From Spirochaetales bacterium (GTDB lineage Bacteria > Spirochaetota > Spirochaetia > Treponematales > UBA12059): a stretch of 64,000 nt of DNA. The stretch is taken from the NCBI GenBank assembly GCA_016926955.1, contig JAFGNN010000030.1, positions 122,778-186,777 of the forward strand, written 5' to 3'. The stretch's first letter is position 1. Every line of letters begins with the position of its first letter. The notes under the pieces were generated by a model. That model was not told where the DNA came from. It was given only the letters and a program-made list of their open reading frames with translations, and did not search any database. The translations under genes were made by a program, and so were the position numbers. Positions 7,287 through 15,833 of this stretch are shown here, one piece after another.

Positions 7287-8258
7287 GGCCCGGGGTCGAC
7301 TCCGGAGCACGAGCTCCGCCGCGCGTTTCCTGAGTTCCAGCACCGATCCGTCTGAATACCAGGCGGCGTGATCGGTCAGGACCACGTCGTCACGGGAGCG
7401 GAGCGGATTTTCCGGCGGAAGCGGTTCGATGGCATTGACATCCAGCGCGGCGCCGGCCAGCTTCCCCGACTCGAGAGCGGCGAGCAGCGCCGCTTCATCG
7501 ATCAGAGCCCCCCGCGCCACATTGATGAGGCGGGTCCCTTCCTTCATCAGGGCGAATTCCCGTGCCCCCAGCATGCCTTTCGTCCCGGAATTCAACCCGA
7601 GATGCAGCGATACGAGGTCGCTCGCGGCCAGGAGATCCCCGAAGGCTGTCGAGATGATCCGGGTCGAGCCCGCGTTTCGCCGATACGCGAGCGTCCGATC
7701 GATCCTCGCCTGGTCCAGGCTCGGGCTCCAGGCCAGGATGCGGGCGAAGCCGATACCCGCTGCCATCCTGGCGAGGGCGGCGCCGGTTCCCCCGAAGCCG
7801 AGGATGCCGAGCGTTAGCGTGGAAAGCCGGGGAGTAGGCAGACGGACATTCCAGTCGCCGGAGCGCACAGCGCGGTCGCGCCGCGTGGTCGAACGGACCA
7901 GGTCGAGCGCGAGCGCCAGGGCGTGGGCGGCGACTTCCTCGTCGCAGTAGCCGGGCACGTTGTGGACGGCGATGTTCTTCTCGGCGGCGGCCTCCAGGTC
8001 TACGTTGTCCAGGCCGACACCGTAGCGGACTATCGCCTTGCAGCGCCGGAGGCCGGCGATCGCGGTCGCGCCCATCGGCGCAAGATTTACCAGGACGGCG
8101 TCCGCGTTCGCGCAGGCTTCGGCCACTTCCCCCTCCGTCGTACAGGAGGCCTCGCGGAGCTCGAAGCCGGCCGGCTCGAGGATGCCGCGCTCCACGTCGA
8201 GCTCGCCGAAGCGGTTGTCGGTGACGACGACCAAGAGTCTGCGCTTTCCGGGAGCCAT
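7260..8258 (-). CDS. D-2-hydroxyacid dehydrogenase (NAD-dependent, phosphoglycerate dehydrogenase-like)
   Basis: 332 residues, the usual family size. It has an N-terminal substrate domain, a Rossmann domain with the dinucleotide motif GILGFGGTGAALARMA, and the catalytic triad Arg in INVARGALID, Glu in NAIEPLPPENPL and His in LTDHAAWYSDGS. The enzyme interconverts a 2-oxoacid and a D-2-hydroxyacid with NAD(H) in the cytoplasm; the substrate is not decided by sequence. I chose the ATG at 8256-8258 because GAGGTGG lies 4 nt upstream; the longer reading adds an Arg-rich tail with no support. It is convergent with, and overlaps by 27 nt, the CBM48 gene. Confidence 0.88.
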   Translation of the reverse strand: MAPGKRRLLVVVTDNRFGELDVERGILEPAGFELREASCTTEGEVAEACANADAVLVNLAPMGATAIAGLRRCKAIVRYGVGLDNVDLEAAAEKNIAVHNVPGYCDEEVAAHALALALDLVRSTTRRDRAVRSGDWNVRLPTPRLSTLTLGILGFGGTGAALARMAAGIGFARILAWSPSLDQARIDRTLAYRRNAGSTRIISTAFGDLLAASDLVSLHLGLNSGTKGMLGAREFALMKEGTRLINVARGALIDEAALLAALESGKLAGAALDVNAIEPLPPENPLRSRDDVVLTDHAAWYSDGSVLELRKRAAELVLRSRPRASVTRDAQD

Positions 8259-8367
8259 ATTACCACCTCGAGGGGTCTGCCGCGCCGGCAAGGTCCGGAC
8301 GGGGCGCGTTACGAGTATAGCTTCAGGGCTGTCGGGGCTCCAGCGGATTTCTGCCGACTGCCGGGCG

Positions 8368-8398
8368 TTGCGCTGTCGCGCGAAATCCGTAGTATGAT
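8368..8398 (+). promoter_or_regulatory. Promoter of the esterase gene, near-leaderless
   Basis: -10 TATGAT (8393-8398) lies only 5 nt before the ATG at 8404; a TTGCGC at 8368-8373 with a long 19-bp spacer may be the -35. No Shine-Dalgarno precedes the ATG, so transcription probably begins at or next to the start codon. Confidence 0.5.
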
Positions 8399-8403
8399 GG
8401 GGC

Positions 8404-9360
8404 ATGGCTCCCAGCTCTGTCCCCGATCGACCTGGCAAGTACGCACTGGCGCCCTCGTCATCCGGGATCGTCTGGCCCGGGCCCAGGAAACTGTCATGGG
8501 CCGAGGCCGCCCCGTTCGGACCCGGCCTCGACCGCCCGGAACCCGATGCCGAAGCGCCCGGCGGGGACCTGATCCTCTGCTTCCACGGGTTTCCCTCGAC
8601 ACCGCTCTGCTACCGCCTGGTCGAGAAGGCGGCGAAGCGACGAGGCTTCGAGCTCGCCGCGCCGCTGATGCCCGGCTGCGGCACCGTCCCCTGCGATATC
8701 CTCGAATTCGGCTATCAGGACTGGATCGGGTTCGGCACGAACCTGTGGCGACGGCTCCGGCCCCGCTGGAAGCGCGCGTGGCTAGTAGGGACTTCAGTGG
8801 GCGGTTCGGTGGCGCTCGAGATCGCCGCGGCTTTCGCCGCCGACGCAGCGCTCGCCCCGAACGGGATCGCGACCATCGGCTCGCCGGTAGTCCTCAACGC
8901 CTTGCTCCGGCGCGGCATGATGAAATCCGCGCTCCTCTACTTCGCGGGAGCTCTGTCCCCGCTCGTACCCTCCATGGGAGCGGCCCTGCCCGACCCGGAC
9001 CGACCGGGCGAGGATGGCGACGAACGCTGGCGCGGCTACCTCGGCACCTACACGGCCTTCTCGCATTCGCTCCAGAAGGGGCTCCGCTCCCTCGAGCGGC
9101 GCTTGCCCGCGATCCGCGCGCCCGTGCTCGCGCTGCACGAGGTACGCGACCGCATGATCGATCCGCGCAACGCCCGCATCATCGCCGACGAGGCGGGCGG
9201 CGGCGGAAAGGCGATCTTCCTTGATATGGGCGACGCGGGCCACATGCGCCACGATCTCCTGCTCTACGACTCGACGCGCGACCGCGCCTGGTCCGCGATA
9301 ATGGATCACTTCGACGCGATACGCGAAGCCGGGGCCGGACCCCGCGGGAGGATGGACTGA
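8404..9360 (+). CDS. Alpha/beta hydrolase (carboxylesterase-like)
   Basis: 318 residues. The core has an oxyanion strand LILCFHGFPSTPLCY, the nucleophile elbow GTSVGG (Ser of G-x-S-x-G), a late Asp in LHEVRDRMIDPRNA and a catalytic-type His in MGDAGHMRHDLLLYD. These give a complete Ser-Asp-His triad of the Est30/monoglyceride-lipase type. It probably hydrolyses a small ester or acyl glycerol in the cytoplasm; there is no signal peptide. The first 40 residues are Pro/Gly-rich and less typical, so a shorter start is possible. Its stop overlaps the next ATG (TGATG), indicating translational coupling to the membrane protein that follows. Confidence 0.8.
   Translation: MAPSSVPDRPGKYALAPSSSGIVWPGPRKLSWAEAAPFGPGLDRPEPDAEAPGGDLILCFHGFPSTPLCYRLVEKAAKRRGFELAAPLMPGCGTVPCDILEFGYQDWIGFGTNLWRRLRPRWKRAWLVGTSVGGSVALEIAAAFAADAALAPNGIATIGSPVVLNALLRRGMMKSALLYFAGALSPLVPSMGAALPDPDRPGEDGDERWRGYLGTYTAFSHSLQKGLRSLERRLPAIRAPVLALHEVRDRMIDPRNARIIADEAGGGGKAIFLDMGDAGHMRHDLLLYDSTRDRAWSAIMDHFDAIREAGAGPRGRMD
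8413..8424 (+). repeat. AGCTCTGTCCCC repeat, copy 1
   Basis: First of seven copies of an (A)GCTCTGTCCC(C) word seen between 8.4 and 14.8 kb. This one lies just inside the predicted 5' end of the esterase gene. Confidence 0.5.
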
Positions 9361-10520
9361 TGGCGGTGGCAGCGCTTTGCTTTCTGGTGCCCGTAGCGCT
9401 CCTGTTCGTGAAGGAAAAGGTTCCGCTCGCCTCGCGCTGGAGCCCGCTCGTCGCGAGCTACGCGGCGGGTCTCGTGCTGGGGAACCTCGGCCTCCTGCCC
9501 GAAGGCGCGGCCGCGTCGCTGGACCTGGCCTCGTCGATCGCGGTGATCGTCGCCATTCCCCTCCTGCTGCTCTCCACCGACCTCTCGGCGATGCGGCGGC
9601 TCGGGGGAAAGGCCGGACTCTCGTTCGCGCTCGCGGCCTTCGCCGCCGCGCTCATGGCCTCGGTCGGTCACGTGGTCCTCAGGGACGTCGTGCCCGAGTC
9701 GTGGAAGGTGGCCGGCATGCTGGTCGGCGTCTACACGGGCGGAACGCCCAACCTTGCCGCGATCCGGACCGCGCTCGAGGTGGACCGGACCACCTACCTC
9801 GGTGTGCACACGGCGGACCTGGCCTTGGGCGCCCTCTATATCCTGGCTGCCATCACCTTTTTGCCGAAAGCGCTCCGCAAGTTCTTGCCGGTCCGGGGCG
9901 CCGCCGCGCCGGACCTTCCTTCCGGCGTCGCCGGCGAGGCCGTCGGACGGACCGTCGAGGACGAGTCCTTCACGGTCCTGTTCGAGAAGGGCACGCCCCC
10001 GCGCCTCGCCCTGGCACTCGGATTCACGGTCCTCGCGGTCGGAGCGGCGATGGGACTTTCGATGCTGGTGCCGAAGGAGTGGGAGACCATGACGGTCATC
10101 CTCGCGGTGACCACGTTCAGCCTGCTCGGCAGCCTGTCTCCGCGGCTCCGGAACATCCCGAGGACCTTCAAGCTCGGCGAGTATTTCCTGCTGGTGTTCT
10201 GCGTTGCCGTCGGCGCCATGGCGGACCTCTCGCTGCTCGCGGGGGCGGCGGCCATTTCGCTGGTCTACGTGGCCATCGCCATGTTCGGGGCCTTCCTGCT
10301 TCACGCGGCGCTGGCCGCGCTGTTCAGGATCGACGGCGACACCATGCTGGTCACCTCGGTCAGCGCCATCTGCTCCCCGCCCTTCGTCGGGCTCGTGGCG
10401 ACCTCGATGAAGCGCCGCGACCTGATCCTGCCCGGCATCACGACGGGCATACTCGGCTACGCGGTCGGCAACTACCTCGGCATCGCTCTGGCTCAGGCGC
10501 TACGACTGGTCCTGCCCTGA
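9360..10520 (+). CDS. DUF819 family integral membrane protein
   Basis: 386 residues with about ten membrane helices. Conserved features include an early VPLASRWSPLVASYAAGLVLGNLG, a central VGVYTGGTPNLAAI and a late VSAICSPPFVGLVATSMKRRDLILPGI...GNYLGIAL. These agree with the DUF819 (YjcL-like) family of predicted transporters, whose substrate is unknown. It is translationally coupled to the upstream hydrolase (1-nt overlap), which suggests a joint role. Its 3' end overlaps the convergent MFS gene by 21 nt. Confidence 0.82.
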   Translation: MAVAALCFLVPVALLFVKEKVPLASRWSPLVASYAAGLVLGNLGLLPEGAAASLDLASSIAVIVAIPLLLLSTDLSAMRRLGGKAGLSFALAAFAAALMASVGHVVLRDVVPESWKVAGMLVGVYTGGTPNLAAIRTALEVDRTTYLGVHTADLALGALYILAAITFLPKALRKFLPVRGAAAPDLPSGVAGEAVGRTVEDESFTVLFEKGTPPRLALALGFTVLAVGAAMGLSMLVPKEWETMTVILAVTTFSLLGSLSPRLRNIPRTFKLGEYFLLVFCVAVGAMADLSLLAGAAAISLVYVAIAMFGAFLLHAALAALFRIDGDTMLVTSVSAICSPPFVGLVATSMKRRDLILPGITTGILGYAVGNYLGIALAQALRLVLP

Positions 10521-11789
10521 GGTCTCCGGAACCGGCGTCGCAGCTGCTCCGCGCCGCGAGGCCGCCCTCCGCTCGGCGCCCGCGAGCAGGTAGAGCCCGG
10601 CGGCTGCGGCGAGGGACAGACCTGCGGACAGGATCCACATCGTCGGTGCTCCGGAGGCTTCCAGCACGCGGCCGCCTACCGGACCGGAGGCGCTGTAGCC
10701 CAGACTGCCGACGATGGGCAGGATGGCGGCGAAGCGGCCGCGATGGGACATGGGAGTGTGGTTGGCCACGTAGGCGGGTTCGTTAGTGGCGTTGACGATC
10801 TCGCCGAGGGTCCAGACTGCCGTGGATGCGAAGAACAGCCAGGGAGCCCGGACGAAGGCCAGCATCCCGAAGCCGATGGCGTAGAGCACGCCGGCGAAGG
10901 CCACGTTCGCCACGGGCTTGAAGCGCTTCAGCGCCGCGACGATGGGCGCGTTGAGCGCGATCACCATGAGGGCGTTGAGCGTCATGAGCGAGCCGTAGAG
11001 CGCCGCGCCTTTCTGGCCGAAGAGCTCGCCCGCCTGCAGCGGCAGCGTGAAACGATGCTGGGCGTAGACGAAGCCGTACCACGTGGTCAGCAGGGTGAAG
11101 ACCACCAGGAAGCCGCGCGAACGCAGGGCCGAGAACAGGTTGCCCTCGTGGGCCTTTTCGGACGAATCGCTCCGCAGGCTCCGCTCGATGGCGCCTCGGT
11201 CCGGCTTCGTCTCCGGGACCAGGGAGATGACAAGGGTCGCCGCCGCGAGCGCGGCGATGCCGTTCCCCCAGAAGAGCCAGGACGGCGCCGTCTCGAAAAG
11301 GAAACCCGCGATCAGGGGGCCGCCCGCGAAGCCCAGGTTGTGCCCGAGGTAGAGCAGGCTGTACGAGGCCTGGCGGTTCTCGGGCGTTGTCACGTCGGTG
11401 GTCATGGCCGAGCGAGCCGGGTCGGTGACGCCGTCGCAGGCCAGGTAGAGCAGCACGAACACGGGAAGGAAGGCGGAGAGCCTGAACGAGCCGGCGAGGG
11501 CCAGGAAGGCACCGGCGCCGAGCTGGCTGGCCAGCATTACTTTGCGGCGGCCGATCCGGTCCGCGAGCTTGCCCCCGAGGATGGAGCCCGGCAGGTAGGC
11601 GAGGCTCGCCGCGAAGAGCCAGTCGCCGGCTTCGCGCTGCGACATGCCCAGGATGCGCGTCAGGTAGAGGGTCAGGAAGGGAAAGACGAAAATGCCGAGC
11701 CCGTTCAGCACCTCGGCCGCGAAGAGCGCGTAGACGGGCCGGGGCAGGCCGCGATAGATGGCGAAGCTGTCGGTGAATCGGCGGAACAT
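10500..11789 (-). CDS. MFS transporter
   Basis: 429 residues and about twelve membrane helices. The signature loop between helices 2 and 3 is GGKLADRIGRRKVML (family pattern G-x-x-x-D-R-x-G-R-R), and a hydrophilic central loop (about residues 190-215) separates the two six-helix halves. It exports or imports a small molecule across the inner membrane by ion coupling; drug-efflux-type members look most similar. The start chosen is MFRRFTDSFAIYRG at 11789, with no clear ribosome site. The open frame continues far upstream but there only mirrors galU and the cyclase gene. It overlaps the DUF819 gene tail-to-tail. Confidence 0.85.
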   Translation of the reverse strand: MFRRFTDSFAIYRGLPRPVYALFAAEVLNGLGIFVFPFLTLYLTRILGMSQREAGDWLFAASLAYLPGSILGGKLADRIGRRKVMLASQLGAGAFLALAGSFRLSAFLPVFVLLYLACDGVTDPARSAMTTDVTTPENRQASYSLLYLGHNLGFAGGPLIAGFLFETAPSWLFWGNGIAALAAATLVISLVPETKPDRGAIERSLRSDSSEKAHEGNLFSALRSRGFLVVFTLLTTWYGFVYAQHRFTLPLQAGELFGQKGAALYGSLMTLNALMVIALNAPIVAALKRFKPVANVAFAGVLYAIGFGMLAFVRAPWLFFASTAVWTLGEIVNATNEPAYVANHTPMSHRGRFAAILPIVGSLGYSASGPVGGRVLEASGAPTMWILSAGLSLAAAAGLYLLAGAERRAASRRGAAATPVPETSGQDQS

Positions 11790-11848
11790 TGTTCGAGAAT
11801 GACAGGGAGACCCTCGCGCGTCCAGAGCGGGGTGGAGGAAGCGGACGG

Positions 11849-12019
11849 GCTCTGTCCCCATTCGCCGGTCCCTCTGCCGGCACCCGGGACGGAAACCAGG
11901 CGCCTTCCCCGTTCGACGGTGCCAGAACTTCCGGCGAGCTCTGTCCCCGCTACCTTGCGCGAGCTCTGTCCCTGGGGTGGAGCCGGTCCTGTACGCCCGG
12001 AGTCCGGGGCTCTGTCCCC
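11849..12019 (+). repeat. Cluster of GCTCTGTCCCC repeats
   Basis: Four copies in the divergent gap between the MFS gene and galU: 11849-11859, 11936-11948 (GAGCTCTGTCCCC), 11961-11972 (last base T) and 12009-12019. They are irregularly spaced and all in one orientation. Further copies are at 8413-8424, 8949-8960 (inside the esterase gene) and 14762-14773. The gap holds no gene. Confidence 0.6.
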
Positions 12020-12029
12020 GAGACGGCGC

Positions 12030-12059
12030 TTGCCGTCGGGAACGCCGGGGCGCTAGAGT
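12030..12059 (+). promoter_or_regulatory. Leaderless-type promoter of galU
   Basis: TTGCCG (12030-12035), 18 bp, TAGAGT (12054-12059), then six nucleotides and the ATG at 12066. No Shine-Dalgarno exists, so the mRNA should start at or within a base or two of the initiation codon. Confidence 0.6.
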
Positions 12060-12065
12060 GGCTGC

Positions 12066-12905
12066 ATGAAGGGAATCATCATCGCCGCGGGATACGGCAC
12101 CCGCTTCCTCCCGGTAACCAAGACCCTGCCCAAGGAAATGCTGCCCATCCTGACCCGGCCCTCCATCGCCTACGTGCTGGACGAATTCGTCGCTTCGGGG
12201 ATCGAGGACGTGATCGTGGTCACCAGCCGGCGGAAAAAGGTCCTCGACGACTACTTCGACCGCGAGGTCGAGCTCGAGGAGATCTTCCGGCGCGAAGGCA
12301 GGGAGGACAAGCTCGCCCTGATCGCTCCCCCGAAGCTCAACGTAGCTTTCGTGAGGCAGACCGAGATGCGCGGTACGGGCCACGCCCTGCTCATGGCCGC
12401 GCCCCTGCTCGGCGGCGAGCCGGCCGTCGTCGCGTATCCCGACGACCTCCATGTCGGGAATCTCCCGCTCGCCCGCCAGCTGATCGAAACCTGGGAGCGC
12501 ACCGGCTGCTCCGTACTCTCGACGATGCACGAAAGCGGCGATGTCAGCCGCTATGGCGTGGTCGACCCGGCGCCGGACGGCGTGCACCTGAAAGGCTTCG
12601 TGGAGAAACCGGCCAAGGGAACGGAACCGAGCCATGACATCTCGCTCGGCCGATACCTCTACACGCCCGAGTTCTTCGAGTACCTCGCGGAGGGCTGGAA
12701 GTCGCACGGCGCCGGCGAGTATTACCACACCGGCGCGCTCGACCGCCTGATCGCGGAAGGCAAGGTCGCGTATCGCCGCGTCGAGGGGACGAGGCTCGAT
12801 ACGGGCGAGCCGTCGGGCTACCTCGAGGCCATCTTGAGCGCCGCCTGGGACGACCCGGCGCTGCGCCCGGTGGTCGAGCGTTTCGTCGCTTCGCGGAAGG
12901 CTTGA
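12066..12905 (+). CDS. galU: UTP--glucose-1-phosphate uridylyltransferase
   Basis: 279 residues, normal for bacterial GalU. The N-terminal nucleotide-binding signature is IIAAGYGTRFLPVTKTLPKEMLPI, followed by RGTGHALLMA, the metal/nucleotide site YPDDLH, SRYGVVD, FVEKP and GRYLYTPEFF. It makes UDP-glucose from UTP and glucose-1-phosphate for cell-envelope glycans and glycolipids. It is first of a two-gene unit, with the cyclase gene 10 nt downstream, and appears to be transcribed from a leaderless-type promoter. Confidence 0.95.
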   Translation: MKGIIIAAGYGTRFLPVTKTLPKEMLPILTRPSIAYVLDEFVASGIEDVIVVTSRRKKVLDDYFDREVELEEIFRREGREDKLALIAPPKLNVAFVRQTEMRGTGHALLMAAPLLGGEPAVVAYPDDLHVGNLPLARQLIETWERTGCSVLSTMHESGDVSRYGVVDPAPDGVHLKGFVEKPAKGTEPSHDISLGRYLYTPEFFEYLAEGWKSHGAGEYYHTGALDRLIAEGKVAYRRVEGTRLDTGEPSGYLEAILSAAWDDPALRPVVERFVASRKA

Positions 12906-12915
12906 GGCCCGCGCC

Positions 12916-13947
12916 ATGCCCGACACCCGGCTCGCCGCCATAGCCTTCGTCGACCTCGACGGCTTCGCCGACCTTGTCGGTTCGAACGAGAAGGACGCGC
13001 TCTCCCGGCTCCATCGCTTCCGCGAGCTCGCCGATCCCTTGGTCGGCGAATACGGCGGCGAGCTTGTCGACGCGACGAATGACGAACTCATGGTCCTGTT
13101 CGACAGCGCCCTTTCGGCCCTCCAGTTCGCCTTGCACTTGCGTCTGGCCGCCCGGGCCGGGTCGGGCCAGCTCCGCGTCCGCGCCGGCATCCACCTCGGC
13201 GAGATCTGGCGGGATGGAGCTCGTGTCTACGGCAACGGCGTGAACGTCGCCGCGCGCGTCAAGCAGGAAGCCCGCGGCGGCGACATCCTGGTTTCGGAGG
13301 ACATCTGGCGTCAGGTTTCGAACAAGCTGGAGCTGCGAGCCAGCGAGATCAAGGGCGCCGACCTCAAGAACATCGAGCGTGACCTCGTCATCTGGCGTGT
13401 CGAGGCAGAGGAGTACGCGGCATCGGAAGAACCGGCGCCAGGTTCGACGGCCGCCTCGTCCGGGACGGGCAACCAATCGGACGAGGCGCCGGACTCTGCG
13501 GAAGGGGCCGTCCAGTCCGGGAAACGGGTCCGGGACGCCCTCGAGGCTGCCCTGCTTCGGGGTGCCGAAGCCCGCAGGCGTGACGAGAGCGCGCTCGAGC
13601 GGCTCGCCGATCTCGGAACCCTCGACAAACTGGGTATCCACGCGGAGCTCGTCTCGAACGAGGATGGTTCCGCCCGCGTGACGCTTCGCACGAAGACCGA
13701 AACGGGGACAGACCGCCGCGAACGCCTGCACGCGTTTCGGGAGAAGGCCGTTTCGCGGATGGTGCGCGGCGCGTTGGTCGGCTTGGCCTTCGGTTTTTTC
13801 GCATGGCAGGCGAACAGCCTGTGGCTATGGGGCACCGCCATTCTCGCGGGCATGTTGCCGGCGATATCGGGCGTGCGTCAGCTTGTCGAAGCGAACGGGA
13901 AACTCAAAACCCTCGACCGGGAGGGGCGGGCCCGATCCGAAACGTGA
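12916..13947 (+). CDS. Class III nucleotide cyclase domain protein with C-terminal membrane hairpin
   Basis: 343 residues. Residues 5-170 are a class III cyclase homology domain: metal-binding Asp13/Asp15 region (FVDLDGF) and Asp56 (TNDELMVLFD), and transition-state Asn110 and Arg114 (GNGVNVAARV) are present. The usual adenine-selecting Lys is Asp52, as in some other bacterial members, so the product is uncertain. A low-complexity linker (about 170-200) and a charged helical region follow, then one or two membrane helices near 280-310. The catalytic domain is thus N-terminal to the membrane anchor, the reverse of the common order. It is co-transcribed with galU; GAGG lies 8 nt before the ATG. 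Confidence 0.78.
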   Translation: MPDTRLAAIAFVDLDGFADLVGSNEKDALSRLHRFRELADPLVGEYGGELVDATNDELMVLFDSALSALQFALHLRLAARAGSGQLRVRAGIHLGEIWRDGARVYGNGVNVAARVKQEARGGDILVSEDIWRQVSNKLELRASEIKGADLKNIERDLVIWRVEAEEYAASEEPAPGSTAASSGTGNQSDEAPDSAEGAVQSGKRVRDALEAALLRGAEARRRDESALERLADLGTLDKLGIHAELVSNEDGSARVTLRTKTETGTDRRERLHAFREKAVSRMVRGALVGLAFGFFAWQANSLWLWGTAILAGMLPAISGVRQLVEANGKLKTLDREGRARSET

Positions 13948-14031
13948 GGACGCGAGGGTTCGTCCCCCGAGCCTGGCCCCGGCTACGCCGGTGCGGCTCC
14001 TTTTCGGTCCCCCGCGGCTTTCTGAACCGTC

Positions 14032-14676
14032 CTACATCCCGACCGGGAAAAGGTTGCCCTGCTTGTCATTCAGCCGGTCCTCGATCGCGTGTACGATGTT
14101 CCTGAGAGCCCGGCTCTCCGAAACGAAATCCAGCCTGTCTCCGGGGACGACCAGCACGGGCGCCAGCTCGAAATTGTCTATCCATTCCTCATAGAGGCGG
14201 TTGAGTCCCGCGAGGTACTCGTCCGGGATGGCGGCTTCCATTTCCCGACCCCGCTTGGCGATGCGCTTCCTGAGTGTGGGGACGGAGCAGCGGAGATAGA
14301 CCACGAGGTCCGGCGGCGGCAGCAATTCCGTCACGGTCCGATAGAGCTCCGAATAGGTTCCCCAATCCTGGTCGCTCATGTTGCCCTGTTCGTGCAGGTT
14401 TCGCGCGAACACCAGCGCGTCCTCGTACAAGGACCGGTCCTGGACCACCGACCACGGGTCGTCCATGAGCGCCCGGTGCGAACGTGTGCGATGCGTGAGG
14501 AAGAAGACCTGGGAATTGAAGGACCAGCGCTTCATGTCCCCGTAGAAATCGGCCAGGTAGGGGTTTTCCGCGACCGGCTCGTAATATGGGCGGAAGCCGA
14601 GACGGTCGGCCAGGAGGCCGACCAGGGTCGATTTGCCGGCGCCGATGTTGCCAGCGAGCACTACATATTTTTTCAT
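14032..14676 (-). CDS. Deoxynucleoside kinase
   Basis: 214 residues. Phosphate-binding loop GNIGAGKST, then EPVAENPYLADFYGDMKRWSF, the DRS motif in VVQDRSLYEDALVFA, a Tyr/Arg lid with RCSVPTLRKRIAKRGREME and a C-terminal NLFPVG. This is the deoxyadenosine/deoxyguanosine kinase family, which salvages deoxynucleosides by ATP-dependent 5'-phosphorylation. The ATG at 14674-14676 is preceded by GCGAGGCGC; the longer open frame upstream only mirrors the next gene. It is convergent with the cyclase gene, and one TCTGTCCCC repeat lies in its upstream gap. Confidence 0.9.
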   Translation of the reverse strand: MKKYVVLAGNIGAGKSTLVGLLADRLGFRPYYEPVAENPYLADFYGDMKRWSFNSQVFFLTHRTRSHRALMDDPWSVVQDRSLYEDALVFARNLHEQGNMSDQDWGTYSELYRTVTELLPPPDLVVYLRCSVPTLRKRIAKRGREMEAAIPDEYLAGLNRLYEEWIDNFELAPVLVVPGDRLDFVSESRALRNIVHAIEDRLNDKQGNLFPVGM

Positions 14677-14761
14677 GCGCCTCGCCCGCCTGTCGAGTTC
14701 ATGCCGGCGCGGGCGTCCCATCCGTCCCTGGCCCGACGGGTCGTCATCCGGGTGGCGCGAT

Positions 14762-14773
14762 AGCTCTGTCCCC
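14762..14773 (+). repeat. AGCTCTGTCCCC repeat, copy 7
   Basis: In the divergent gap between the deoxynucleoside kinase and the LsrG-like gene. It shares the longer word TCTGTCCCCATTC with the copy at 11849. Confidence 0.5.
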
Positions 14774-14898
14774 ATTCCATGCGCGAGAGAATAGACGGAG
14801 CGAGGCCGGGGGGGCAAGGCGTGGAAGACGACGGGCGCCGACGCGCCTGAGGGACTATACTGGTCCGAAGGACGCGCCTCGGCGCGGAAGGAGGGGCC

Positions 14899-15204
14899 AT
14901 GCACGCCTTGCTGGTGCGGATCAAGGTGAAGCCCGAGCGTCTCGACGATTTCATCGAGGCGACCATGGAGAACGCGAAGGCGTCCAACAACGAACCCGGC
15001 ATCGTCCGATTCGACCTGCTCAGGTCGTCCGACGACCCGACGGGTTTTGTGCTGTATGAGGTCTACCGGGACGCCGACGCTCCCGCAAGGCACAAGGAAT
15101 CGCCACACTATCTGGCCTGGCGGGACGCCTGCGAGCCGATGCTCGACGGACCGAGGGTCCGGGAGACCCTGGCGGGGATCTTCGTGCCGGATCATCGCGT
15201 CTAG
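14899..15204 (+). CDS. ABM-family monooxygenase/isomerase, LsrG-like
   Basis: 101 residues, one ferredoxin-like ABM domain. The pattern [24 protein letters not shown], then [29 protein letters not shown] and [13 protein letters not shown] closely follows the LsrG type, including the His in ARHKESPHY. LsrG acts on phospho-AI-2 in enteric bacteria, but no lsr genes are seen here, so a different small substrate is likely. GGAGG lies before the ATG and a TATACT box at 14856-14861 may be its -10. Confidence 0.8.
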   Translation: MHALLVRIKVKPERLDDFIEATMENAKASNNEPGIVRFDLLRSSDDPTGFVLYEVYRDADAPARHKESPHYLAWRDACEPMLDGPRVRETLAGIFVPDHRV

Positions 15205-15275
15205 CAGGGAGACGCGTCCCGGGGCTCCCTTGCCGGTCGCGCCCGTATCGGGATACAAAAACGACGGAGGTGCTT

Positions 15276-15761
15276 GTGCCCAAACAGGACTGTCCCTGCG
15301 GCTCCGGCCGCGATTACAAGGAATGCTGCTATCCGGTCATCCACGGCAAGGCGCTCGCCCCGAGCGCGGAGGCGCTCATGCGGAGCCGCTATTCGGCTTA
15401 CGCGCTCGGCGAGACCGACTGGATCATGAAGTCGTGCGTCACCGACGAGGGTGTCGACCCTGAAGCCACCGCCGCCTGGAGCCGCGAGTCAAAATGGCTC
15501 GGTCTACGCATCCTTTCGACAGAGAAGGGCGGCACGAACGATTCGGAAGGCGTTGTCGTCTTCGAGGCCACCTACGAACGCGGGGGACTGCGCGACGTCC
15601 ATCGCGAGCGCGCCGAATTCCGCAAGGTCGACGGGGCCTGGCTCTACGACGAGGGCGAGATCGAACCGACTACGGTGGTGCGGGCCGTGCCCAAGGTCGG
15701 CCGCAATGACCCTTGTCCTTGCGGTTCCGGGAAAAAATACAAACAGTGTTGCGGGCGCTAG
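15276..15761 (+). CDS. YchJ-like SEC-C motif protein (UPF0225)
   Basis: 161 residues from a GTG five nt after GGAGG; the alternative GTG at 15270 overlaps the ribosome site. It has SEC-C zinc-binding motifs at both ends: N-terminal [13 protein letters not shown] and C-terminal [16 protein letters not shown]. Between lies the YchJ middle domain ([18 protein letters not shown]...FEATYERGG...[15 protein letters not shown]). The zinc knuckles are like those at the end of SecA. The family's function is unknown. It stands 71 nt after the LsrG-like gene and may share its transcript. Confidence 0.88.
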   Translation: MPKQDCPCGSGRDYKECCYPVIHGKALAPSAEALMRSRYSAYALGETDWIMKSCVTDEGVDPEATAAWSRESKWLGLRILSTEKGGTNDSEGVVVFEATYERGGLRDVHRERAEFRKVDGAWLYDEGEIEPTTVVRAVPKVGRNDPCPCGSGKKYKQCCGR

Positions 15762-15833
15762 CGTCCGGCATGAAGCCCGGCTCCTAAAGTTTCAAGGATC
15801 TGATGGCCGAAGTCGAGATCTCGAAGGGAAAGC

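Noticed and set aside
11790..13190. Long upstream extension of the MFS reading frame (896-codon frame in total).
   Set aside because: It is antisense to galU and the cyclase gene, lacks membrane-protein composition and has no ribosome site; the true gene starts with MFRRFTDSF at 11789.
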